Below are positions 28,849 through 38,845 of a stretch of 64,000 nucleotides of DNA, in pieces. The notes beneath the pieces are model-generated. The model was not told the DNA's origin, searched no databases, and worked only from the letters and a program-made list of their open reading frames with translations. Positions within the stretch are counted from its first letter, which is position 1. The number at the start of each line of letters is the position of its first letter. This stretch comes from Sorex araneus (lineage: Eukaryota; Chordata; Mammalia; Eulipotyphla; Soricidae), in contig NC_073311.1 of NCBI RefSeq assembly GCF_027595985.1, positions 47,319,963-47,383,962 on the forward strand, in the 5' to 3' direction. A program made the translations under genes and the position numbers.

Positions 28849-29065
28849 GAAGAAAAGTAGAGTTTCCATATGACCCAGTGATTCCATGCCTTGAGAGCTA
28901 TTTCCCAAACATAACAACATTAATTCAAAAAATTGGTTGCAGCACTTAGTACAACTGCCAGGATGTAAAGTTGACCCAAACATCCAACCACAGGTGAATG
29001 GATGGAGCAACAGTGGTGTGTACGCATGTACACGGGATGACTATGTACACACCATGACACACATA
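28849..29065 (+). mobile_element. L1 3' UTR, continuation of the interrupted element
   Basis: TCCATATGACCCAGTGATTC, then CAGGATGTAAAGTTGACCCA and CCACAGGTGAATGGATGGAG are the standard L1 order after the ORF2 end at 27275-27834. Confidence 0.75.
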
Positions 29066-29508
29066 CACACCGTGCTATTGTTGTTGCTAGAAAAATTACT
29101 GTTGTAGTTGACGTCACATGTTTGTGATGCTGTTAGTGCTCCTGGTCTTGATGGATACACACCCTGTACACACCATGACACATGTACATGCTCGGACACA
29201 GGTAACACTCTGGTACACGATGCAGCTGGAAGTAAAGAGGAAATGCGGCTGCAGCCTGGAGGGAAGGTGCCAAATCCTGAAGGATCTCACTCCGCTGTCC
29301 TGCAGAGAAACAGAACAGGGAAGAGACAACCCTCAACAGTGACAAGCCCTTGGCCAGGACGCGGGACGGAGGTCACAGGGTGGGGAGGGAGCGAATGATG
29401 AGGGCGACTAGAAGGAACTTCAGGACAGTGCGGGGGATGCTGGGCGCCGATGCTTGCTGCACCCCTCAAGATGAGGAGCACTGACAGTCATAAACATGCG
29501 ACCTCGAC
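29066..29508. other. Unique spacer, no gene seen
   Basis: Single-copy sequence with short CA-rich words. Possibly the decayed rest of the L1 3' UTR at its start. Confidence 0.35.
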
Positions 29509-29526
29509 TACAACAGTAATTTTTCT

Positions 29527-29695
29527 TTTTTTTCTTTTTGGGTCATACTGGCGATGCACAGGGGTTACTCCTGGCTCTACATTCAGGAACCACTCCTGGC
29601 GGTGCTCAGGGGACCATATGGGATGCTGGGAATCGAACCCAGGTCGGCTGCGTGCAAGGCAAACGCCCTCCCCGCTGTGCTATTGCTCCAGCCCC
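29527..29695 (-). mobile_element. Family A SINE with 18-bp TSD
   Basis: Complete antisense copy. Perfect duplications TACAACAGTAATTTTTCT lie at 29509-29526 and 29696-29713. Confidence 0.96.
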
Positions 29696-29713
29696 TACAA
29701 CAGTAATTTTTCT

Positions 29714-30069
29714 AACAACAACAACAAAATGCACCTGGGCTGGGTTTCTGTCAAGCAGCAAACCTAAAATCCTGGGGCCACGCTGCCAGAATGGCTGTGA
29801 GCACAAGGTCCCACCTGTGACTTTATAGTCCCCAGGTATGCAAATGGCAAACGCCCCCCCCTGCCCCCCCCCCCGGAAGTCCCTGGAGGCAGAAGTTCAA
29901 GGGGAAGCTTTGTTGTCAGCCCGGCTTCAGGTCTTGCCTCTCTAGGTAGAACTGGGTACAGGGAACTCCTCTAGCTCTTAAGGGGTCAGAATTCCCTCCC
30001 CTCCCCCCCAGTCCTGGATACTAGGTCAGCCTTGGCAAGGAATGGTGACACAGGACACAGCCCTGAATG
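29714..30069. other. Unique spacer with C run
   Basis: Single-copy sequence. A CCCCCCCTGCCCCCCCCCCC stretch lies at 29855-29875. No gene seen. Confidence 0.4.
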
Positions 30070-30116
30070 ACATAGGTGAGGGGAGAGGGAAGGAGAAGGG
30101 GAGAAAGAGAGAGGGA

Positions 30117-30179
<63 letters not shown>

Positions 30180-30295
30180 GGGGAAGGAAAATGAGGAGAG
30201 AAACAGAATGGGGAAGAGGGGCAGAGAGGGTGGGGCAGGAGGAGGAAGCAAGACACACACACACACACACACACAAACACACACAGTTTTCTGAA
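30070..30295. repeat. (GA)n and (AC)n microsatellites
   Basis: A (GA)n tract with a pure core at about 30121-30175 is followed, after a purine-rich spacer, by (AC)n at 30251-30288. Confidence 0.95.
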
Positions 30296-30389
30296 TGTCA
30301 CAGACCCAGGGAGGACCCCACAGGCGTTCGCCCCATAGTTTGGTTGCCTCCCTGTTTTTATTTCCTTTCGGATTCTTCGGCTCTCAGCT

Positions 30390-30535
30390 GGCACTGCTGA
30401 GGGGGCTACACCCAGCTCAGTGATCTGGGCTCATTCCCAGCGGTGTTCTGAGGGCCGTGAGAGGGTGTCGGGACTCCAACCTGGGGCTCCCCCTGCAAAG
30501 TGCGCACGCATCGCTTTGAGCCACGACCCCAGCCC
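30390..30535 (-). mobile_element. Family A SINE remnant
   Basis: The plus strand shows GGGCTACACCCAGCTCAGTG, CATTCCCAGCGGTGTTCTGA and GCATCGCTTTGAGCCACGAC followed by CCCAGCCC. An old antisense copy. Confidence 0.5.
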
Positions 30536-30884
30536 ACCTCGGGAAGGCTTTGAAAGCAGAGGAAACGTCCAGCCCTCCTCCAGGAAGGAGCCCGGGGTCT
30601 GGGCACCGGCCAGACAGGCAGGGGGAGTGACCCATACCAGCCCCCTAACCTGTTCCTGCACCTCAGATCAGTCACCTCAAAGGAGACCCCAAGGAGACGC
30701 CTGGACCTCTATCCAATCACTCTCCTCCCCTTGGAAAAGGGACAAAGAAGGGGGAGGGGGGTGGGAAATAGGCCCCTTTCCCAGACGCCTTCAGCCGTGT
30801 GAGACAGTCTGTACGACCAGCACAGCTGCTCTTTTCCACTCTGTAGCTCCATTGCCGGGAACTGTCCCTGCACAAATGACAAAA

Positions 30885-31055
30885 AGGGATGGAGAAGCAG
30901 CACAAGAGGTGAGGCGCTTGCCTTGCACACAGCCAACTAGGGTTCAGTCCCCAGCTCCATACATGGTCCCCCCCGCACCCCCAGTCCTGCCAGGAGTGAC
31001 CCCTGAGCACAGCTGGATATGGCTCCAAAACAAACCAAAAAAGAAAAAGAAAAAG
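30885..31055 (+). mobile_element. Family A SINE, old
   Basis: Head AAGGGATGGAGAAGCAGCAC, GGTTCAGTCCCCAGC, body with inserted C run, and TATGGCTCCAAAACAAACC end. Confidence 0.78.
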
Positions 31056-31136
31056 ATATCACAAGAACAACTAAGAGGTGCAGGCACGGGCTTGTTTATT
31101 GCTATTTTAAATCAGACACTTCTAATGAGAGAACAA

Positions 31137-31388
31137 TTAGAGAACAATAGCACAGCTGGTAGGCCATTTGCCTTGCACTCTGCTGACCCAGGTTCGGTTC
31201 CTCCGTCCCTCTCGGAGAGCCCGGCAAGCTACCAAGAGTATCCCATCCGCACGACAGAGCCTGGCAAGCTACCCGTGGCGTATTCAATATGCCAAAAACA
31301 CTAACAACAAGTCTCACAATGGAGACGTTACTGGTGCCCACTCGAGCAAATCGATGAACAACAGGATGACAGTGCTACAGTACTACGA
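31137..31388 (+). mobile_element. Family B SINE
   Basis: Head from GAGAACAATAGCACAGCTGG, GGTTCGGTTCCTCCG, complete second body with both GGCAAGCTACC repeats, and a tail of GACAGTGCTACAGTACTACG. Confidence 0.9.
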
Positions 31389-31685
31389 CAGTAACTCGTT
31401 GATTCAATTTAATGTACCATATTCATGAAAACCTTTTGTAGATGTTATAGATGGAAAAATCTTTGGACTAACTAAATACAAATGAAGATTTAAATTTTAT
31501 ATTCTAAAAGACAGGCAATGCGAAAAGGGGAAAAGGGCAATATAAGCGTTATATTGATTTAAAAATGGAGAGGTCTACTCCAAAAAGCTTTTCGTGGTCT
31601 TCTCCCTTAGGTGGTGGAATTATTCATGGTTTTTAGTTCCACTTATTTTTGTATCTTCCACAAGAAATATTCATAACAGTGGATA
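31389..31685. other. AT-rich unique spacer
   Basis: No gene or repeat recognised. Confidence 0.35.
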
Positions 31686-31689
31686 CCTC

Positions 31690-31868
31690 TCATTCAGCAT
31701 GGATTTTGTGCCAGGCTCTTGTGGAAAACTTACCATTAATTATTTTATCTGAGTCTCCCGGCCATCCTACGAGGTACCTGTATCCTCTCCAGATGACAAA
31801 TGAAGAGTCTGGGACCAGCGTAACTTATTCAAAGTCATACAGACAAAAACCAGGATTCCAGAGGTGAA
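31690..31868 (+). mobile_element. MIR element (ancient tRNA-derived SINE)
   Basis: Order and spacing match MIR: CATTCAGCATGGATTTTGTG and CCAGGCTCTT, GAGTCTCCCGGCCATCCTAC and GAGGTACCTGT, then AAATGAAGAGTCTGGG, TTATTCAAAGTCATACAGAC and CAGGATTCCAGA. Confidence 0.75.
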
Positions 31869-32391
31869 TCCCACTCCCTCCCCACCCCCCTAATAAAAGA
31901 AATAAGCACAAATGGTTCACATCTTCCTTCATATAGAAAATAGGGGTGGACCCAGCCTCGAAAGCAAGTTCAGAGCTTTCCAAGAACAGCTCCCAATTCT
32001 CACCCACGACGACTGACTGTTGCTCCCGCAACGGCTCGTACTTCCTCCTCTTACATGCGAGAGGTCAGCCACAAGCTCCCTTCGCCTCGAAACAAAATGG
32101 GCTGGACGTGCCCACATCCCCGTCCAAAGGGAAGCTGAACAGCCTCACCCAAGGTTTCGTTGCGCAGCCTCACCCAAAGCCCGCTATCTTCTGGCTGTCT
32201 TCCTGGGACAGGCTGGAGCCAGTTCAGAGCATAAGACTGCTCAGCCATCTGTCCCTGACCCGCAGGGAGCCCCTGGCCCTTACGGGGTTTCTCCAGCAAA
32301 CCCCCACGACCAGGAAGGCTGAGCGAGGGGACTGCACGGCGGACACTAGATAGGCTCATCCTGTGAAGCACTTCCGTGAGACAGTCGCACA
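31869..32391. other. Unique sequence, no gene seen
   Basis: Single-copy, moderately GC-rich. The open frame at 31946-32353 has no recognisable family. Confidence 0.4.
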
Positions 32392-32636
32392 AAGGACCAA
32401 ACAGGAGGGCCTCAGTACCTGTGTTGCAAACCAGGATACCCATATATAGAGAGAGAGTAAGAGGGAAATTGTCTGCTAGAGAGGCAGGGGGAGAGGTGGG
32501 ACAGGGAGTGGGGGAGGGACACTGGGGACATTGGTGGTGGAAAATGTGCATGATGGAGGGATGGGTGTTCGATCATTGTATGGCTGAAACTCAAACATGA
32601 AAGTTTTGTAACTGCAGCTCACGGTGATTCAATAAA
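32392..32636 (+). mobile_element. L1 3' end, 5'-truncated
   Basis: GGACCAAACAGGAGGGCCTC, AGAGAGAGTAAGAGGGAAAT, ATTGTATGGCTGAAACTCAA and CTCACGGTGATTCAATAAAT. The usual A tail is replaced by the GGAA array that follows. Confidence 0.85.
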
Positions 32637-32706
32637 TGGAAGGAAGGAAGGAAGGAAGGAAGGAAGGAAGGAAGGAAGGAAGGAAGGAAGGAAGGAAGGA
32701 AGGATG
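32637..32706. repeat. (GGAA)n microsatellite at an L1 tail
   Basis: About 70 bp of perfect GGAA begins within the L1 end AATAAATGGAAGG. Confidence 0.96.
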
Positions 32707-33585
32707 GAAGGACGGGGAGAGCAGACACACACACAGAACGGAGAGAACCTGCTTCAAGTCAAATGCTGGAGACCCAGAATTAACTCATGTCTTAACAATT
32801 CAGTAAAACCTTGTCATGACATTTCCAAAAAGGTCACAGTGCTCCCATCCCATGCGTGCTCCCACCCACGAGTGCTCCCACCCCAGCCTAACAGGAACAG
32901 GGAAAGGGCGTTGGGAGGGCAGAGGACAGAGCAGCCTGAGCACATGGGCCCTGAAAAGGTCCCAGCTCCTGACAGGCAGGATCCTTGAGTTCTGAGGTCC
33001 CTCCTGTAACCTTGGGTTCAGGTGTGACTGTTTACGTTTTCCATTCTAGAGCTTCCTTCAGGTGTGACAGCCAACATTCCGTGCATTACCCAATAAGCAG
33101 CTTGGATGACGGACACAAACCCCAGTAAAGCCCTCCCGACAGCAACCCCAACGTGCCAGGTACAGAACATTATCTCTGGGCAAGCCCTGTACTGCCCTGC
33201 TAAGTACTGTGGGTGCCTCAAAGGCCGTTGGTTTGGTTGGGCGAGGGAGGATGGTGAAGATTCTTCAAAGAAAGTTCACCTGTGCTCAGGATCACTTTCA
33301 ACTCAAGTCTCCCAATTCTTGGGGTTTTTGTTTGTTTGTTTTTGGTTCCTCCTCCCCCTTTCAAAATCAAATGCAAAACAGAGTTCTTTCCAAATAAATA
33401 AACAACAAAAGGGAAAGAGTGGTCATCTCAACCTTTACCACAAAGGATGTCGCCTGACTTAACAGTGGTTCCAACAATTCCCTTACAAACAGTGTAAATG
33501 CTTTATGTAGCCTTGGTTTGAACATCAAAGAGAGAACGATTGGTGGTCCAGATGATCAGATTGCTCGCCATACAAGTTCTGCTCT
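32707..33585. other. Unique sequence, no gene seen
   Basis: About 0.9 kb of single-copy DNA. The imperfect words GTGCTCCCATCCCATGC/GTGCTCCCACCC repeat at 32840-32885. No exon recognised. Confidence 0.4.
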
Positions 33586-33589
33586 TTGT

Positions 33590-33790
33590 AGAACATGTTA
33601 CATGTTAGTTAGCATGCTAAGTAGAAAATCTAATATCACCCTCAACATGAATCTCTGAGGTAAATGATATGTCAAATTTTTTTTGAAAAGAAAATTGAAA
33701 TTCTGAGAATTTTCCCAAGACCTCATCATAGTGGTTAAGTAGAAGAGCTGGTATTGGAAATCAAATTCATTTGAGTCTCATGGTGTCTCT
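33590..33790 (+). mobile_element. MIR-like element
   Basis: Recognisable MIR-type middle and 3' part: CAACATGAATCTCTGAGGTA, then TTTTCCCAAGACCTCATCAT and GTGGTTAAGTAGAAGAGCTG. Very diverged. Confidence 0.5.
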
Positions 33791-33890
33791 TCATGCAAAG
33801 ACCCACACAGGTAAAACTCAGGTCATTTTAGAGGTCATTCCCTAGCTACTTGAGACTAATCAAACATTTTATCTTTCATTTATTTATTTG

Positions 33891-34147
33891 GCTGGAGCGA
33901 TAGCGCAGCGGTAGGGCATTTGGTAGGGCGTTTGCCTTTCACTCGGCCGACCCGCATTTGATTCTTCCACCCCTCTCGGAGAGCCCGGCAAGCTACCAAG
34001 AGTATCTCACCCACACGGCAGAGCCTGGCAAGCCACCCATGGCTTATTGGATATGCCAAAAACAGTAACAATAAGTCTCACATTGAGAGACGTTACTGGT
34101 GCCCGCTCGAGCAAATAGATGAGCAACAGGATGACAGTGACAGTGAT
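33891..34147 (+). mobile_element. Family B SINE with small duplication in head
   Basis: The GGTAGGGC-(A)TTTG segment is duplicated in the head (GGTAGGGCATTTGGTAGGGC). The body is complete and the tail is GATGACAGTGACAGTG. Confidence 0.9.
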
Positions 34148-34334
34148 TATTTATTTATTTATTTATTTTTGCTTCTTTGGGTCACACTGGCAATACTCAG
34201 GATCTACTTCTGGCTCTGCACTCAGGAATTACTCCTGGCGGTGCTCAGGGGACCATATGGGATGCCGGCGATCGAACCCGGGTCAGCTGCTTGCAAGGCA
34301 AACACCCTCCCTGCTGTACTATCACTCCAGCCCA
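34148..34334 (-). mobile_element. Family A SINE, inverted against its neighbour
   Basis: An antisense copy begins in a (TTTA)n tail at the very end of the preceding family B SINE. GGGTCACACTGGCAATACTC through CACTCCAGCCC is complete. Confidence 0.92.
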
Positions 34335-34361
34335 ACATTTCATCTTTTAAACATGTAATTG

Positions 34362-34545
34362 GGCTCCAGGGAGATCGTGCCAAGGGCTGGAATACAGGTT
34401 TTGCATGCCAGAGGCCCCGGCTCCATCCCCCCATACCAGATGTACCCCCACCCCCACCCCCACCCCCATCCTGCCCCAGCACTGTCAGGAGTGTTCCTTG
34501 AGCGATGAGCACAGCCAGGTGTGACTCAAACACAAAAATAAACAA
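34362..34545 (+). mobile_element. Family A SINE, old, with CCCCCA run
   Basis: Diverged head (GGGCTCCAGGGAGATCGTGC), CTGTCAGGAGTGTTCCTTGA and GTGTGACTCAAACAC. A (CCCCCA)n run at 34445-34468 interrupts it. Confidence 0.7.
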
Positions 34546-34559
34546 AGTGAAACTGCCCA

Positions 34560-35100
34560 ACCATCTGCCTAAGCCATTGCACCCCTTGGTAATCACACAA
34601 GAAATGAAAGCATATGCAAAGGGGGAAGAAATGGTACATGAATGCCCTTGCAACTTGAGCTGTAACAGCCCCAAACTTTAACCATCCAAACGTTTATCTG
34701 CCAATGAACAGGTCCATACTTAGAGACACAAGCAGACAGCACAATGCCACCCAGCAATTATACAAAATCCATTGTAAGTATACTTACTAATCAGATGCTT
34801 GAGTCTTAAGCTAATATTCCATGGAGGCAAGACCCACACCAAGACCCATTGTATCATTCCATTTATGCAAAATTCTAGAAATGCTCATCATTAGTGACAG
34901 AATACAACGACTTTCTGGGGGAAATGGACAAAAAAGGCTGGGAGGAGGGAGTAGGTAAGGAGAAAGAAGTTTTTGAGTGATGATGGTCACTTGAGATGGT
35001 AGTAATGGTTTCCTAGGTGTGTTCCTATGTGAAAACCCCTTACATCATATACGTTATGTGCAACCTATTTTGTGCCAGTTAAACCTCCATAAAGCTTAAA
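34560..35100 (+). mobile_element. Ancient mammalian L1 3' UTR (L1M-type)
   Basis: GAATGCCCTTGCAACTTGAG, CATCCAAACGTTTATCTGCC, GTATCATTCCATTTATGCAA, a GGGAGTAGGTAAGGAG stretch and the end TGCCAGTTAAACCTCCATAA plus AGCTT are the order seen in old mammalian L1 3' ends. Confidence 0.7.
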
Positions 35101-35225
35101 CCCATATACACACTCACATAGTACCTACATAGATGCACACATGTAACACAAACACACATACACATGAAAAATTAACGGTGTCAGTACCATCTCTTGAAGT
35201 TACTCTTGATAGAAATTTTATGATC

Positions 35226-35411
35226 GGGGCTGGAGCAATAGCACAGCGGGGAGGGCGTTTGCTTTGCACGCGGCCGACCCGGGTTCGACTCCAAGCATCC
35301 CATATGGTCCCCTGAGCACCGCCAGGAGTAATTCCTGAGTGCAGAGCCAGGAGTAACCCCTGTGCATCACCAGGTGTGACCCAAAAAGCAAAAAAAAAAA
35401 AAAAAAAAAAA
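35226..35411 (+). mobile_element. Family A SINE with 15-bp TSD
   Basis: Complete young copy with a long A tail. Perfect duplications AGAAATTTTATGATC lie at 35211-35225 and 35412-35426. Confidence 0.96.
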
Positions 35412-35636
35412 AGAAATTTTATGATCATATTTCTAGGCATTTGCACAACAGGAGCATATTATAAATTATTCGGTATGCCTGTTTCATTTGGGCATACTCA
35501 CATCCCTACGAACACAGTTATCTGGTTTACTACAATCCAACATTGTTGATATTCAATCCATTTTCTATTTTCGTACATTTAATTGAATTTCAGGTCTTGC
35601 TGGAGTTCTGTTTGTTTGTTTTGATCATCCTCAGTT

Positions 35637-35815
35637 ATTTATTTATTTATTTATTTATTGCTTTTTGGGTCACACCCGGCGATGCACAGGGGATACTCCT
35701 GACTGCACTCAGGAATTACTCCCAGAGGTGCTTGGGAGACCATATGGGATGCTGGGGATCGAACCTGAGTCGACCCAAGGCAAACACCCTACCCACTGTG
35801 CTATAGCTCCAGCCC
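35637..35815 (-). mobile_element. Family A SINE
   Basis: Antisense copy with a (TTTA)n tail at 35637-35660. A few bases are missing in the head (GAGTCGACCCAAGGC). Confidence 0.92.
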
Positions 35816-35880
35816 AATCATTCTCATTATTGCCAGAGTTCAAGCACTTGACAGTGTCCAGTTTATTAAAAGTCCTTTGA

Positions 35881-36047
35881 GGGGCTAGAGCGATAGCACA
35901 GTGGGTAGGGCGTTTGCCTTGCATGTGACTCACCGGGGTTCGATTCCCAGCATCCCATATCGTCCCCTGAGCCCCGCCAGTGAATGAGCCAGGAGTAACC
36001 CCTGTGCATCGCTGGGTGTGACCCAAAAAACAAAAAACAAACAAAAA
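35881..36047 (+). mobile_element. Family A SINE
   Basis: Body with a short deletion (CCCCGCCAGTGAATGAGCC). AAAGTCCTTTGA before and AAAGTCCTTCGG after form the duplication. Confidence 0.9.
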
Positions 36048-36057
36048 AAGTCCTTCG

Positions 36058-36596
36058 GGCAACCAAGCTGTTCTGGTCCACTTGCCCCACCTAGTGGAAA
36101 GAGAGAGGAACTCATGCTTTGTTATTTTCACTCGAAAACCACCTCTTGGTTTTCCTTTCTCAATCCCATTTTGCAGTTGGATGATCAGCCAGGCTGATCT
36201 TCCTAAATGAAAATACAATTTTTCTCATTCTCCTGTTGTAAGTTCATCACATAAAATAATCTTGAGTGCCTAAGCAGAACTTATGAAGCATTAATACACT
36301 GGTCTTTGATGTCTCTCTGGCCTCAGTTTGCATCTCATCAATATCCTGACTCTTTATGCTCCTAAAATACCCTTAGTCACACAGTACTGCTTCACACACC
36401 AATATAGTTCAACCTGATACTTCTTCCCCCTGATGGGTCTCTTTGTCCTCTCTCATTCCTTTTTGGTCTTTATAAACTCCTATCCAGCCTTCAAAACCCT
36501 ACTTACAAGTCTCTTTATCTCTGTAGTCTAATCTGTCCCCCAGACATGGGATTAATCACTTTTTCCAAGCATGCCTACCTGGTCTGTTCAATGCCA
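36058..36596. other. Unique AT-rich sequence, no gene seen
   Basis: Single-copy intergenic DNA without a recognised feature. Confidence 0.4.
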
Positions 36597-36612
36597 CACT
36601 CATAGCACTTTA

Positions 36613-37231
36613 TTTTTTTTTAAATTTTTTTAAAGAATTTTATTTTATTGAATCACCATGTGGAAAGTTACAATGCTTTCAGGCTTAAGTCTCAGTTATA
36701 CAATGCTGAAACAACCATCCCCTCACCAGTGCCCATATCCCACCACCAAAAAAAAAACAAAAACAAAAACACAGTACACCTCCCATCCCACCCACCCCAC
36801 ACCCCCCGCCTTGTAGCTGATAAATTTCACTTTACTTTCTATTTACTTTGGTTACATTCAATATTTCAACGCAAACCTCACTATTATTGTTAAGAGTACC
36901 CCACTAGAGTCAGACCTGTTGTGAAGAGATATGAGGTTTTGGATTTCTGTACTTTAGCAACTAAGTCCAGGGAGATTTCTTCCAGATATTGGATCATTGC
37001 AAGCTTGTAAACCCCATCTGTGGTCGTCATATATGGCGTTCACCACGTCCTTCACCCCCGGCAAGGAAGAGGCGAGAGAGAGAAATACCTTTCCCCTCCT
37101 GGGCGGGCATGGGGCCTCGGCTTAGTTCTCAGTCTGGAGACCTTCTGTCAGGAGCTGCCCATACCGAAAAATTTAGCTGGCGTCTGGAGTCGCGCTCGTG
37201 CAGCCCCCGGGATCACATCTTGGCGGCACCG
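36613..37231 (-). mobile_element. Composite retroelement B: GC-rich module plus L1-type 3' UTR, with 16-bp TSD
   Basis: On the minus strand it opens with GGTGCCGCCAAGATGTGATC (5' end, about 37231), runs through a CpG-containing 5' module to about 37000, a linker shared with composite A (CTGGACTTAGTTGC, CAGAAATCCAAAACC), then an L1-type 3' UTR ending CACATGGTGATTCAATAAAA and an A-rich tail. CACTCATAGCACTTTA (36597-36612) and CACTCATAACACTTTA (37232-37247) flank the whole, so both parts moved together. Length is 619 bp, with no credible open frame. Confidence 0.8.
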
Positions 37232-37317
37232 CACTCATAACACTTTAAATACCTCTTAATCTATTTGCCTAATGCTCTAAAAAGGTGGTGTCACTAAAAC
37301 CCCTCACTAAACTTCTT

Positions 37318-37436
37318 CCTTCTTTCCTTCCTTTTTTCCTTCCTTTCTTCCTCTTTCCTTCTTCCCTTCCTTCCTTCCTTCCTTCCTTCCTTCCTTCCTT
37401 CCTTCCTTCCTTCCTTCCTTCCTTTCTTTCTTTCTT
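37318..37436. repeat. (CCTT)n microsatellite
   Basis: Imperfect start, then a pure CCTT block to about 37420, then CTTT. Confidence 0.95.
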
Positions 37437-37444
37437 TTTTTTTA

Positions 37445-37504
37445 AATTTAATTTAATTTTTTTTTATTAGTGAATCACCATGAGTTACAGTTACAAATTT
37501 ATGA
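37445..37504 (-). mobile_element. Very short L1 3' end
   Basis: AGTGAATCACCATGAGTTAC followed by AGTTACAAATTTATGAAC is the antisense L1 terminus. Only about 60 bp were inserted. Confidence 0.65.
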
Positions 37505-37507
37505 ACT

Positions 37508-37682
37508 TTTCTTTTTTTTCTTCTTGGGTCATACCCGGTGATGCTCAGGGGTTACTCCTGGCTCTGCACTCAGAAATTACTCCTGGCTTTGCTCAGGGGA
37601 CCATATGGGATGCTGGGAATCGAACCCGGGTTGGTCTCGTGCAAGGCAAACACCCTATCCACTGTGCTATTGTTCCAGCCCT
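37508..37682 (-). mobile_element. Family A SINE
   Basis: Complete antisense copy (TTGGGTCATACCCGGTGATG to TGCTATTGTTCCAGCCC), lying between the short L1 end and a CCTT array. Confidence 0.92.
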
Positions 37683-37856
37683 TCTTTCTTTCTTTTTTCT
37701 CCCTTCCTTCCTTCCTTCCTTCCTTCCTTCCTTCCTTCCTTCCTTCCTTCCTTCCTTCCTTCCTTCCTTCCTTCCTTCCTTCCTTCCTTCCTCCCTCCCT
37801 CCCTCCTTTCCTTTCTTCCCTTTTCTTTTCTTTCTTTCTTTCTTTCCTTTTTTTTT
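37683..37856. repeat. (CCTT)n/(CTTT)n microsatellite
   Basis: A pure CCTT core (about 37700-37790) flanked by CTTT- and CCCT-rich stretches. Confidence 0.95.
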
Positions 37857-38022
37857 TTTGCAGGGTGCCAGATTCAGAATTGATCAGGTGTTACTCCAAA
37901 ATCTGTGCTCATAGATCACTCCTGGTGGTGCTTGGGGGACCATATGGGGAGCCAAGGATCAAACCTAGGTCAGTTGTGTGCAAGGCAAGCGCCCTAACCG
38001 CTGTGCTATCTTCCAAACCCCT
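37857..38022 (-). mobile_element. Family A SINE, old
   Basis: Antisense; CACTCCTGGTGGTGCTTGGG, GATCAAACCTAGGTCAGTTG and CGCTGTGCTATCTTCCAAAC are recognisable. Confidence 0.78.
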
Positions 38023-38287
38023 CGAACTTGAGGATGAAAATGATCTCTTCATCATTCTTGTCTTCTCTTCTTCTTCCTAGTGCCCAGTACCTTGTTTCAA
38101 AAGATATAATCAGCAGACATCAAAACAAACAAACAAACAAACAAAAACCTCTCTGAGCCTATTTGCAGCCTGGAGGGAACGGGGCCGAGCACTTTCCCTC
38201 TTTCCTACCCATGACCCAAAAGCCAGGGTACAGTAATTGAGTCGATATGCAGAGACCCCAACCAGAATGAGGGAGTCACAGCTTTTT
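38023..38287. other. Unique spacer
   Basis: Contains a short (AAAC)n at about 38124-38147. No gene seen. Confidence 0.35.
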
Positions 38288-38461
38288 TATTACTTGGCTT
38301 TTTGGGACACACCCAGCATTGCTCAGGGGTTACTCCTGGCTCATGCACTCAGGAATTACTCCTGGTGGTGCTCAGGGGACCATATGGGATGCCGGGGATC
38401 GAACCTGGGTCGACCACGTGCAAGATAAATGCCCTACCCACTGTACTATCACTCCGGCCCC
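38288..38461 (-). mobile_element. Family A SINE
   Basis: Complete antisense copy. GTCACAGCTTTTT before it and GTCACAACTTTTC after it are the duplication. Confidence 0.93.
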
Positions 38462-38845
38462 AGGTCACAACTTTTCACCATTAGCAAAGACACTGCCCAG
38501 TCGCAGTGGCCACTTAACCAAGCCAGCAGGTGGCAGGGAAGATCCTGAACGAGGCAGTTCTCAATCAGTGATAGAGAAACGAATGGCAGTGGGGTATGGT
38601 TGGCTTCTTCTAGTCTGTTCCCTTTGGGGGCCACATGTCCGTACATTCTCCCAGATGCCTCCCAAAAGTGTGGTATAAATCTCTCCTTTTGATAGTGGGG
38701 TACACTAAAGGGGTCTAACTGAAGTGGGTGGGAGTAAAGGGGAGAGCAGAATGATGGTCTCCTGGAAGGTCAAGTTAGAGCACATCAAGATTCTTAGAAC
38801 TGGTCCCGTTGAGACACACACTCCTTCATGCAGATTTTTGTTTTG
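38462..38845. other. Unique spacer, no gene seen
   Basis: Single-copy DNA without a recognised feature. Confidence 0.35.
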
